A stretch of DNA of 6,384 nucleotides from Coriobacteriia bacterium (GCA_900756605.1 CAAEKX010000352.1:1-6384); one strand, 5' to 3'. Counted from the first letter of the stretch, positions 1 to 6,384 are shown. Program-made: numbers and translations. Notes: generated by a model from the letters alone, not told the origin.

Positions 1-209
1 CCCTCGTCGATGGCGTGCCGGTGCATGCGGTGCGCACGGCGGGCTACGTCGCGCACCAGGAGGTCATCTTCGGCAGCATGGGCCAGACGCTCACCATACG
101 CCATGACTCGATCGACCGTGCATCCTACATGCCGGGCATACTCATGGCAACGCGTGCCGTCGTCGATATGCAGGGTGTGACGGTCGGACTCGAAAAGCTC
201 ATGGATTAA
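1..209 (+). CDS. dapB: 4-hydroxy-tetrahydrodipicolinate reductase (DapB), C-terminal fragment
   Basis: Only the last 68 codons are in the window (frame from base 3, TAA at 207-209); the start lies to the left. DapB uses NAD(P)H to reduce the product of DapA to tetrahydrodipicolinate in the cytosolic diaminopimelate/lysine pathway. The visible part matches the end of the C-terminal substrate-binding and tetramerisation domain: a VAHQEVIFG stretch, then GQTLTIRHDS, DRASYMPG and a VGLEKLMD end, which is the usual ending of the Gram-positive/actinobacterial DapB type. The N-terminal Rossmann domain and catalytic His/Lys cannot be seen. The next gene, 69 bases downstream, encodes the enzyme of the preceding step, which supports the call. 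Identification is from family resemblance by eye. Confidence 0.93.
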   Translation, partial: LVDGVPVHAVRTAGYVAHQEVIFGSMGQTLTIRHDSIDRASYMPGILMATRAVVDMQGVTVGLEKLMD

Positions 210-231
210 CCCGTGCGCTTGCCTGTATAAT
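202..231 (+). promoter_or_regulatory. Candidate promoter upstream of dapA
   Basis: A perfect TATAAT hexamer lies at 226-231, 47 bases before the dapA start. The best -35 candidate is TGGATT at 202-207 (3 of 6 matches to TTGACA, 18-base spacer), overlapping the end of dapB. A TG precedes the -10 directly rather than with the one-base gap of a true extended -10. The consensus hexamer stands out in GC-rich DNA, but the weak -35 leaves this uncertain. If real, it gives dapA and downstream genes transcription independent of dapB. Confidence 0.4.
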
Positions 232-263
232 TCGCACAACGCTTTGTTCAAACGCACTGTAAA

Positions 264-272
264 GATGAGGAG
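264..272 (+). promoter_or_regulatory. Ribosome binding site of dapA
   Basis: GATGAGGAG with an AGGAG core at 268-272 lies 6 bases before the ATG at 279. It fixes that ATG as the start. Confidence 0.8.
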
Positions 273-278
273 TCGAGC

Positions 279-1172
279 ATGACGGAGCCGTTTTTCGGAC
301 GCACGATTGTCGCAAGTGTGACCCCCTTTGACGAGAATCTTGACCTTGACCTTACGCGCGCGCAGGAGCTTGCCGAGCGCTTTATCGAAGCTGGCATCGA
401 CACGATTGCCGTTTGCCCCACAACCGGCGAGTGCCCGACCGTGTTCTACGATGACAAGATCCGTCTCTTCGAGGCCGTGCTCGAGGCCGTCGACGGCCGT
501 TGCAAGACCATTGCCTACGTGGGTGACAACTGCACGCAGGACACCGTCGATTTCGCACGCAAGGTCGAGCCGATGGGTTTCGATGGCTATCTTTGCGTCG
601 TGCCGTACTACAACAAACCTCCGCAAGAGGGCATCTACCAGCATTACAGCGCCATTGCCGATGCGGTGGAACTCCCAATCATGCTCTATAACATCCCCGG
701 TCGTTCGGTTATCAACATGACAGCAGAGACGACCTTGCGACTCGCGCACGATCACGAGAACATCATCGCGATCAAGGAGGCGAGCGGAAAGATGGACCAG
801 ATTGCCGCCATAGCCAAGGGTGCTCCGGCCGGCTTCTCCGTTTACTCCGGAGATGACGCCGACACGCTTGAGATCATGGGCTTGGGCGGCGTGGGCGTGG
901 TTTCGACCATCGCCAATGTTGCACCGAAACGCATGAAGGAAATCGTCGAGCTCGAGGCAGCCGGCAAGCATGACGAGGCGCTCGCCGCCCATGCCGCGCT
1001 CCTGCCTCTCATGAACGAGCTCTTCGTCACTTCGAATCCCATCATGGTGAAGGAGGCGCTCAAGCTCGTGGGCTTTCCCGTGGGCGGCCTGCGCCTGCCG
1101 CTCATCGAGGCGACGCCGGAGCAGTCGGCTCAGCTCGCCGAGGTCATGCGCGCCTGTGCACCCGTAGAATAA
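279..1172 (+). CDS. dapA: 4-hydroxy-tetrahydrodipicolinate synthase (DapA)
   Basis: This 297-residue protein has the usual length of a DapA (alpha/beta)8 barrel. It condenses pyruvate with aspartate semialdehyde, the committed step of diaminopimelate/lysine synthesis, as a cytosolic enzyme usually found as a tetramer. Aligned by eye to E. coli DapA without gaps around the active site, it has TTGE at 48-51 (catalytic Thr48, equal to Thr44), the VPYYN stretch with Tyr111 (Tyr107), LYNIPGR with Tyr137 and Arg142 (Tyr133, Arg138), Schiff-base Lys166 in AIKEASG (Lys161), and SGDD at 190-193. The catalytic set is complete. Two oddities: the residue before TTGE is Pro47 instead of the usual Gly, and the position equal to E. 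coli His56, in the lysine allosteric site, is Lys60. The start is set by an AGGAG 6 bases upstream. Related members of the superfamily (NanA, KDG aldolases) are less likely given the dapB neighbour and the intact Arg142. Confidence 0.95.
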   Translation: MTEPFFGRTIVASVTPFDENLDLDLTRAQELAERFIEAGIDTIAVCPTTGECPTVFYDDKIRLFEAVLEAVDGRCKTIAYVGDNCTQDTVDFARKVEPMGFDGYLCVVPYYNKPPQEGIYQHYSAIADAVELPIMLYNIPGRSVINMTAETTLRLAHDHENIIAIKEASGKMDQIAAIAKGAPAGFSVYSGDDADTLEIMGLGGVGVVSTIANVAPKRMKEIVELEAAGKHDEALAAHAALLPLMNELFVTSNPIMVKEALKLVGFPVGGLRLPLIEATPEQSAQLAEVMRACAPVE

Positions 1173-1213
1173 AGAACCAGCAAACGAAGAACACCTGTAC
1201 ATGATCACAGGCT

Positions 1214-1219
1214 GAGGAG
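1214..1219 (+). promoter_or_regulatory. Ribosome binding site of rnj
   Basis: GAGGAG lies 8 bases before the ATG at 1228. Just upstream, CCTGT (1194-1198) and ACAGG (1207-1211) could form a 5-bp stem with an 8-base loop. This is too short and lacks a T-tract, so it is not a terminator. No clear promoter was seen in the 55-base gap after dapA, so rnj is probably read from upstream. Confidence 0.75.
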
Positions 1220-1227
1220 TTTCTCTC

Positions 1228-3018
1228 ATGCCAGAAAAAAAGAATACGAATGACAAGGGGCTTGCGAAGGCACCTGTCAAGACGCTTGCGAAAACGACGC
1301 CAAAGGGCAAGCGCCCGCGTCGGCGTAGCAAGGGCAACCAGGGCCATAGAAAGAAGCCCGCGCACACCCTGCGCATCATTCCGCTTGGCGGTCTCGATGC
1401 CATCGGCAAGAACATGACGGCCTTCGAGTGCGGCGGCGACATCATTCTCATCGATGCCGGGCTCATGTTTCCCGATGATGAGCACACGGGCGTCGACCTC
1501 ATTCTTCCGGACTACACCTACATACTCGAGCATGCCGATCGCCTCCGTGGCATCGTCATCACGCACGGACACGAGGATCACACGGGCGCGCTGCCGTATC
1601 TGCTCAAGGATCTCGACCGATCCATTCCCATACTCGGCACCAAGCTCACCTTGGGGCTCATCGAGGGCAAGCTCGAGGAGCACCGCCTTTCCAAGCAGCC
1701 CAAGCTCGTCGAGGTACACCGCGGCAGCAGTACCAAGCTCGGCTGCTTCGAGCTCGAGTTCTTCACGGTCAACCACTCGATTCCGGGGGCCATGGGCGTC
1801 TTCATGCACACGCCTGCCGGCAATGTCCTGCACACGGGTGATTTCAAGCTCGACGAGACGCCCATCGACGGAGAGCTCACCGACTTCGCCGCGCTCGCAC
1901 GTTTTGCCGCTCAGGGTGTCGACTTGCTCATGAGCGATTCGACCAATGCGACGAGCAGGCAGTTCACGAAGTCCGAGGCCGAGGTCGGGGTGACGCTGCG
2001 CAGCGTCATCGCCACCGCCAAGCAACGCGTCGTCGTCGCGGCCTTCTCCTCGCATATTCACCGTGTCCAGCAGATTTGCGATGCGGCCCAGTTGGCAGGC
2101 CGCAAGGTTGCGGTGACGGGCCGCTCCATGCTCACCAACACGCGCATTGCGCGCGAGCTTGGCTATCTCAACGTACCCGACGATCTCATCATCGATGCCT
2201 ATGATGTCGGCAACTATCCGCCCGAGAAGACCGTCGTGCTCTGCACGGGCAGCCAGGGCGAGCCGCTGTCGGCCCTTGCGCGCATGTCGGTGGGGGAGCA
2301 CAAGACCATCGAAATCGAGCGCGGCGATACCGTCATCATCTCGGCCACGCCCGTTCCCGGCAACGAGAAGTCGGTCACGCGCATCGTCAACCAGCTCTCC
2401 AAGGTAGGCGCCGACGTGTGGGATAAGAACCGTGCGCTCGTGCACGTCTCGGGGCATGCGGGTGCCGAGGAGCTCAAGCTCGTGCTCTCGCTCGTCAATC
2501 CCAAGCACTTCCTGCCGGTCCATGGCGAAGCCTCTCACTTGCGTGCTCATGCACGTCTTGCGGAGGCCGTCGGTGTCGACTCCGACAACATCTTCATCCT
2601 CGAAAACGGCGATTCCCTCGTGATGACCAACGGCAAGGTCGAGCGTGGCGAAGGCGTCGAGAGCGGTATCGTCTACGTTGACGGGTCCTCGGTGGGCGAT
2701 ATCGGCGCAAACGTCCTGCGCGATCGCCAATCCATGTCGGGCGAGGGCGCGGCAAGCGTGGCGGTCGCCATTGACTTCAAGCATGGCAAGCTCGCCGCCG
2801 ATCCGGTCATCACCATGCGCGGCATTCCCGGTTTCGATAACGACGACTTCATCGTTGAGGCACGCGAATGCGTTGCCAAGGCAGTGCGCGAGTCGCTCGA
2901 GAATCACAAGCCTGATATAAACCGCATCAAGAAACAGGAGCGCGATGCGCTTTCGAATTTCGTGTGGAAGCGCGCGCATCGCAGGCCCATCATCATGCCA
3001 ATCGTCATCGAAATCTAG
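1228..3018 (+). CDS. rnj: Ribonuclease J
   Basis: This 596-residue metallo-beta-lactamase/beta-CASP nuclease acts in mRNA decay and rRNA maturation through 5'-3' exonuclease and endonuclease activity. Domains in order: a basic, probably disordered extension (about 1-46; many Lys/Arg, including KRPRRRSK), a beta-lactamase core starting at LRIIPLGG (48-55), the beta-CASP insert (about 250-390), the core resumed, and a C-terminal domain (about 480-596). Metal and catalytic motifs are intact: HGHEDH at 113-118, His183 in VNHSIPGA, HTGDFK with Asp205, SHIHR at 275-279, SGHA with His410, and PVHGE with His432. The family is usually about 555 residues, and the surplus is the N-terminal extension. 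The ATG follows GAGGAG by 8 bases. An A7 run covers codons 3-5. It sits 55 bases after dapA with no terminator between. Close neighbourhood of dapA and rnj is common in Bacillota and Actinomycetota. Confidence 0.95.
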   Translation: MPEKKNTNDKGLAKAPVKTLAKTTPKGKRPRRRSKGNQGHRKKPAHTLRIIPLGGLDAIGKNMTAFECGGDIILIDAGLMFPDDEHTGVDLILPDYTYILEHADRLRGIVITHGHEDHTGALPYLLKDLDRSIPILGTKLTLGLIEGKLEEHRLSKQPKLVEVHRGSSTKLGCFELEFFTVNHSIPGAMGVFMHTPAGNVLHTGDFKLDETPIDGELTDFAALARFAAQGVDLLMSDSTNATSRQFTKSEAEVGVTLRSVIATAKQRVVVAAFSSHIHRVQQICDAAQLAGRKVAVTGRSMLTNTRIARELGYLNVPDDLIIDAYDVGNYPPEKTVVLCTGSQGEPLSALARMSVGEHKTIEIERGDTVIISATPVPGNEKSVTRIVNQLSKVGADVWDKNRALVHVSGHAGAEELKLVLSLVNPKHFLPVHGEASHLRAHARLAEAVGVDSDNIFILENGDSLVMTNGKVERGEGVESGIVYVDGSSVGDIGANVLRDRQSMSGEGAASVAVAIDFKHGKLAADPVITMRGIPGFDNDDFIVEARECVAKAVRESLENHKPDINRIKKQERDALSNFVWKRAHRRPIIMPIVIEI

Positions 3019-3030
3019 ATGCGATACAAT
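3002..3030 (+). promoter_or_regulatory. Candidate promoter upstream of ftsK
   Basis: TACAAT at 3025-3030 (5 of 6 to TATAAT) lies 17 bases after TCGTCA at 3002-3007 (4 of 6 to TTGACA), giving a predicted start point near 3037 and a leader of about 20 bases. The -35 overlaps the end of rnj. The spacing is ideal but the matches are modest, so this is only a candidate. It would allow ftsK and the rodZ-like gene to be transcribed apart from dapA-rnj. Confidence 0.35.
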
Positions 3031-3046
3031 TATGCGCGTAGCAACT

Positions 3047-3051
3047 GGAGG
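3047..3051 (+). promoter_or_regulatory. Ribosome binding site deciding the GTG start of ftsK
   Basis: GGAGG lies 5 bases before the GTG at 3057. No in-frame ATG nearby has a comparable site, so GTG is taken as the start. Confidence 0.75.
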
Positions 3052-3056
3052 TAGCA

Positions 3057-5582
3057 GTGGGCTCGAGAAACGCAGCATCGAACCAGGGCAACTCGAGGTC
3101 ATCTTCCAGCGCCGCAAAGAAAGGCGCCGGAAGGACTCAGGGCCTTCCAACTAAAGAGCAGACTCCACGCAAGAGCTTCGTTGACGGCTCGATGCGCGAG
3201 GATCTCATCGGTATCGCGTTGGCGGTCATCGGGATCGCGCTCTTCGTCGCCGTCGTCGTGCCTGCTGATGCCATGCTCACGGTCGTCATCTCCGACGGTC
3301 TCAAGCATGTCCTTGGCCTGGGTGCCTATGTCGTGCCCTTCGTGCTCGTGTTCTGGGGCGCGACCTTTTTCTTCAAGACCGAGGGGGTCAAGGTCGGGCG
3401 CCTTGTCATCGGTCTTGCCATCATGCTCATTGCGCTCATGGCGCTCTTTTCGCTTTTCGCTCCCGGTACCATTGAGGCGCTGCCTTACAGCCTCTTTTCC
3501 GATGAGGTGCTCGTGGGTGGTGGCGGCTACGTGGGTAGCGGCATCTCCTGGGGGCTCATGACCCTGTTCGGGCGTGTCATCACCGCGATTGTTCTCGTGG
3601 GCGTCTTCGTCGCCGGTCTCGTCATCGCGGGCGTCTCCATCTCCGCCCCCTTCCTCGCGCTCAAGAACTTCCTCTCGCGCAAGAAGGAGGACCGCGCTCA
3701 GACGCGCTACCAGCGCACCATCTACACGGCCGGCCAGCCCCAGCACGCCGATGCCGAGGCTGACGACGAAGACTACCTCGATGAGGAGAAGCCGCCGTTT
3801 GCGCGCTTCAAGGAAAAGTTTGGCAGGGAAGCGGGCGCTCCTGTTGACGAGTACGATGAGATTTCCGCCGATCCGCTCTCCACGGTTGCCTTCGATGGCG
3901 CGGATTCCGACATAACGGTCGTCTTCGATGACGATCCCGATCGGACGGTCACGCTCGACGACCATTCGCATGCCAAGCCACACAAGCGCAAGAAGAAGGA
4001 CCTCTCGGTTGCAAAGCAGGAAGCCGCCGATTCGACCGAGACCGTTCCCATCCGCAAGAAGACGCAGGTGATTCCCGACGGATCTACACCTTCCGCGCTC
4101 GAGGGCTTCACCTTGCCTGATGCGCGCATACTCGGTGTCACCAAGTCCAAGCGCTCCAACATGACGGGCGAGTTGCGCCAGACGGCCAATATCCTGCAGC
4201 AGACGCTCGAGGAATTCAGTCTACCGGCCAAGGTCGTCGGCTGGCTTGCCGGTCCCACCGTCACCATGTTCAAGGTGGAACTACCCAGTGGCGTGCGCCT
4301 CGCGAAGCTCACGAACCTTTCCGATGACATCGCACTGGCGCTTGCGGCATCGGCCGTGCGCATCGCGCAGATTCCCGGCACCTCACTCGTGGGCGTCGAG
4401 ATTCCCAACAAGGTGCGCTCGAGCGTGCTGCTCGGCGATATCCTGCCGAGCTGTAGCGCCGGGCCACTCCAGGTTGCCATCGGCGAGGACGTCGATGGCG
4501 AGAAGGTCTGCGTCGACCTTGCCAAGATGCCCCATCTGCTCATCGCAGGCACGACGGGTTCGGGCAAGTCGGTGTGCCTCAACGCCATGATCATGACCAT
4601 ACTCATGCGTGCGACGCCTGCCGAGGTCCGCATGATCCTCATCGACCCGAAGCGCGTCGAGATGTCGCTCTACAACGGCATCCCGCATCTCTTCGTTCCG
4701 CCGGTCACCGAGCCCAAAGAGGCTGCGAGTGCTCTCAAGTGGGCTGTTGCCGAGATGGAGCGCAGGCTCAAGGTCTTCGAAGGCGTCGGTGCCAAGAACA
4801 TCGGTTTCTACAACCAGATGATCCAGAAGGGCGAGCTTACCGACGAGAACGGAGATCATCCCGATGAGATGCCGTTCATCGTCATCGTCGTTGACGAGCT
4901 CTCCGACCTCATGATGGTCGCGGGCAAGGATGTCGAAGACTCCATCGTGCGCATCGCCCAGCTCGCGCGTGCAGCCGGCATCCATCTCATCATCGCCACG
5001 CAGCGTCCCTCGAGCAACGTCGTCACCGGCATGATCAAGGCCAACATCACCAATCGCATCGGGCTGCTTGTCGCCACCAACATCGACTCTCGCGTCATCC
5101 TCGACCAGTCGGGTGCAGAGAAGCTCGTCGGCAACGGTGACATGCTCTTTTCCAAGCCCGAGTGGGGCAAACCCAAGCGCATCCAGGGCTGTTTCGTGAG
5201 CGAGGAGGAAATCGCCTCGACGGTCGAGCATCTAAAATCGCAGGGTGAGCCAGAATACCATCGAGAGATTCTCCAGCAGCAGATCGCGACGGGGTCGGGT
5301 TCCTCGTCGGGTTCCGCCTCGACGGCTGGCGATGACGATGATCCGCTCATCTGGGAGGCAGCCGAGGCGGTCGTTGCCGCCGGGCTAGGCTCCACTTCCA
5401 TGCTTCAGCGTCGATTGAAGGTCGGATACGCGCGCGCGGGGCGTATCATGGACATGCTCGAAAGCAAGGGAGTCGTCGGGCCGCAGGAGGGGTCGCGTGC
5501 CCGCGACGTGCTTATCGATAGCGTTGAAGATCTCGAGGCTCTGCGCGCCTTTGACGAACAAGACCAGGAGGAAGCTAGGTGA
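3057..5582 (+). CDS. ftsK: DNA translocase FtsK
   Basis: This 841-residue septal DNA pump of the FtsK/SpoIIIE family uses ATP to move chromosome ends across the closing septum and, in many bacteria, to activate XerCD recombination at dif. Order of parts: short polar N-terminus (1-48); four hydrophobic membrane segments (about 50-69, 82-105, 115-135, 163-196); a charged linker (about 205-345) with an acidic stretch at 230-244 and basic KRKKK at 310-314; the motor (about 350-740) with Walker A GTTGSGKS at 498-505, Walker B IVIVVDE ending at Asp613-Glu614, and ATQRPSS at 647-653; a Ser/Gly and Asp linker (746-762); and the DNA-reading gamma winged helix (about 765-825) with TSMLQRR and GPQEGSRARD. 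Length fits SpoIIIE-type proteins (about 800 residues), far shorter than E. coli FtsK. The start is GTG with GGAGG 5 bases upstream. The TGA overlaps the next start. Sporulation-specific use as SpoIIIE is unlikely in Actinomycetota. Confidence 0.95.
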   Translation: MGSRNAASNQGNSRSSSSAAKKGAGRTQGLPTKEQTPRKSFVDGSMREDLIGIALAVIGIALFVAVVVPADAMLTVVISDGLKHVLGLGAYVVPFVLVFWGATFFFKTEGVKVGRLVIGLAIMLIALMALFSLFAPGTIEALPYSLFSDEVLVGGGGYVGSGISWGLMTLFGRVITAIVLVGVFVAGLVIAGVSISAPFLALKNFLSRKKEDRAQTRYQRTIYTAGQPQHADAEADDEDYLDEEKPPFARFKEKFGREAGAPVDEYDEISADPLSTVAFDGADSDITVVFDDDPDRTVTLDDHSHAKPHKRKKKDLSVAKQEAADSTETVPIRKKTQVIPDGSTPSALEGFTLPDARILGVTKSKRSNMTGELRQTANILQQTLEEFSLPAKVVGWLAGPTVTMFKVELPSGVRLAKLTNLSDDIALALAASAVRIAQIPGTSLVGVEIPNKVRSSVLLGDILPSCSAGPLQVAIGEDVDGEKVCVDLAKMPHLLIAGTTGSGKSVCLNAMIMTILMRATPAEVRMILIDPKRVEMSLYNGIPHLFVPPVTEPKEAASALKWAVAEMERRLKVFEGVGAKNIGFYNQMIQKGELTDENGDHPDEMPFIVIVVDELSDLMMVAGKDVEDSIVRIAQLARAAGIHLIIATQRPSSNVVTGMIKANITNRIGLLVATNIDSRVILDQSGAEKLVGNGDMLFSKPEWGKPKRIQGCFVSEEEIASTVEHLKSQGEPEYHREILQQQIATGSGSSSGSASTAGDDDDPLIWEAAEAVVAAGLGSTSMLQRRLKVGYARAGRIMDMLESKGVVGPQEGSRARDVLIDSVEDLEALRAFDEQDQEEAR
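5566..5582 (+). promoter_or_regulatory. Ribosome binding site and 4-base stop/start overlap joining ftsK to the rodZ-like gene
   Basis: AGGAGG at 5566-5571, inside the last ftsK codons, lies 7 bases before a GTG at 5579. The start and the ftsK stop share GTGA (5579-5582). This arrangement usually gives translational coupling and strongly favours this GTG over the in-frame ATG at 5612, which would cut into the HTH domain and has no comparable site. Confidence 0.75.
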
Positions 5583-6384
5583 AATCCGAATCTCGCATCG
5601 GGTCGGCTCTCATGAGTCGCCGTATCGAGCTTGGCATATCGCTTGAGCAGGCCGCGCGTGACACCAATATTCGCGCGCGCATGTTGGAGGCTCTCGAGGC
5701 TGGCGACTATTCCCAGTATCCGCCACGTGGGCATGCCATCGGCATGCTCAGCTCGTATGCACGCTATCTCGACCTGGACTCGGCGGCAATCGTCGAGGCC
5801 TTTGATAACGAGTACGAGGCCTTCAGCGCGAACCGCGAGATCGCCCAGAGCGCCAACAACACGCGCCGTGGGGTCGGTCGTTTCGGCGAGCGCATTGCCG
5901 GTGAGAAGTCTCGCCCCACAAGTCGCGAGTCTTCACGTAGTGGCCGCTCGCAGCGCACTCAGCGCAGACGTGGCGATGCGGAAGGCGAGAGCGCTTCCAA
6001 GTTGAGCCGCAATCTCAAGGACGAGGCGCTTGCAAAAGATGACGAGCGCTACCGCAGCGGTAGCGTACGCGTCGTCGGTACACGGCAGACTGGGTCCTTC
6101 AGGTCCGTTCGCCCCGCCCGTGAGGATACGGGACGCTTCGAGCCCACTACGCGCTCTGCCTCCACATCGCGTTCACGCTCGGGCAGTTCGCGTCGTAGCG
6201 GTGCTTCGACACGTCGTTCCTCGACGGTCGATACCTTCACCGCGCGTCCCACGGAGGATCTTTCGCGCAGCACCGAAGATCGCACCCCCAACTTCTTTGG
6301 CATCGACGTCGATACGGGTGAGTCGACCGTGCGCAGCAGCACGCGTCGCCGCTCGACCACGCGTGACAGGGTTTCCGAGCGAGA
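5579..6384 (+). CDS. rodZ: RodZ-like helix-turn-helix protein, N-terminal part (open at right edge)
   Basis: The reading frame stays open from the GTG at 5579 to the window end (268 codons plus 2 bases); the stop lies outside. Residues about 6-80 match the RodZ-type HTH (HTH_25/Xre-like): IGSALMSRRIELGISLEQAA, then IRARMLEALEAGDY, and the typical GHAIGMLSSYARYLDLD block. RodZ proteins are membrane-anchored cytoskeletal/cell-wall factors, with a cytoplasmic HTH that binds MreB where MreB exists, one membrane helix, and often an outer DUF4115 domain. Residues 111-268 are low complexity: by my count 34 Arg, 31 Ser and 20 Thr in 158. No membrane helix appears up to residue 268, much later than in E. 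coli RodZ (about residue 111), so the anchor must lie to the right or be absent. A soluble Xre-type regulator is the alternative. Position directly after ftsK matches the ymfM/rodZ place before pgsA in Gram-positives. Confidence 0.8.
   Translation, partial: MKSESRIGSALMSRRIELGISLEQAARDTNIRARMLEALEAGDYSQYPPRGHAIGMLSSYARYLDLDSAAIVEAFDNEYEAFSANREIAQSANNTRRGVGRFGERIAGEKSRPTSRESSRSGRSQRTQRRRGDAEGESASKLSRNLKDEALAKDDERYRSGSVRVVGTRQTGSFRSVRPAREDTGRFEPTTRSASTSRSRSGSSRRSGASTRRSSTVDTFTARPTEDLSRSTEDRTPNFFGIDVDTGESTVRSSTRRRSTTRDRVSER

Noticed and set aside
213..237. GTGCG/CGCAC inverted repeat flanking the TATAAT before dapA
   Set aside because: Five base pairs over a 15-base loop is near chance level. 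It might be an operator, but nothing further supports that.
469..490. Tandem TCGAGGCCGT copies 12 bases apart in dapA
   Set aside because: They encode the helix stretch FEAVLEAV with preferred codons, so this is ordinary codon reuse rather than a repeat element.
485..498. Perfect 14-bp palindrome GGCCGTCGACGGCC inside dapA
   Set aside because: About 0.4 such palindromes are expected by chance in a window of this size, and it lies within conserved coding sequence.
1194..1211. Small inverted repeat CCTGT/ACAGG between dapA and rnj
   Set aside because: A 5-bp stem with an 8-base loop and no T-tract is too weak for a terminator, and it has no clear operator symmetry.
3019..3054. Eleven-codon open frame (ATG at 3019 to TAG at 3052) just before ftsK
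   Set aside because: It has no ribosome binding site and would overlap the ftsK Shine-Dalgarno. The predicted leader would start downstream of its ATG.
1144..3150. A 668-codon open frame on the - strand covering all of rnj
   Set aside because: Its codons are in register with rnj codons, so its stops can only arise opposite TTA, CTA or TCA codons, which this GC-rich gene avoids. The sense strand encodes a complete RNase J with all motifs, and the antisense protein resembles no family I know.
3099..5231. Several long - strand open frames opposite ftsK
   Set aside because: They overlap a complete FtsK with intact motifs and give Arg/Asp/His-rich translations typical of reverse-frame shadows.

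Overview
The window is an ordinary-looking, densely packed housekeeping segment of a GC-rich bacterial chromosome. All genes lie on the + strand: dapB (3' end only), dapA, rnj (RNase J), ftsK, and the first 268 codons of a rodZ-like gene that runs off the right edge. GC-rich codon use, the actinobacterial form of the FtsK gamma helix, an RNase J with a basic N-terminal extension, and the dapA-rnj-ftsK order point to Actinomycetota. My best guess is a gut-type Coriobacteriia (Eggerthellales/Coriobacteriales); that rests on general resemblance, not on a search.

Layout. 1-209: C-terminal 68 residues of DapB. 210-278: short gap with a consensus TATAAT box and the dapA ribosome binding site. 279-1172: dapA. 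1173-1227: gap with the rnj ribosome binding site. 1228-3018: rnj. 3019-3056: gap with a candidate promoter and the ribosome binding site for a GTG-started ftsK. 3057-5582: ftsK. 5579-6384: rodZ-like gene, overlapping ftsK by 4 bases and open at the window end. No Rho-independent terminator is visible between any of the genes, so co-transcription with internal promoters is the simplest reading. No gene-free stretch exceeds 70 bases. I saw no tRNA, rRNA, CRISPR array, insertion sequence or prophage gene.

How the genes work together. DapA and DapB catalyse consecutive steps toward diaminopimelate and lysine, which feed peptidoglycan. FtsK pumps chromosomal DNA at the division septum, and RodZ proteins belong to the cell-shape/wall-synthesis machinery. 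RNase J is a general RNA processing and decay enzyme. The order resembles the dapA-rnj-...-ftsK/spoIIIE-...-rodZ(ymfM)-pgsA-cinA-recA neighbourhood of Bacillota and Actinomycetota, so pgsA/cinA/recA-type genes are expected to the right.

I did not find a convincing new system. The points most worth a second look are the long Arg/Ser/Thr-rich linker of the RodZ-like protein, DapA residues suggesting lack of lysine feedback inhibition plus an altered active-site motif, the FtsK gamma recognition helix, and an in-phase A7 slippery heptamer at codons 3-5 of rnj.
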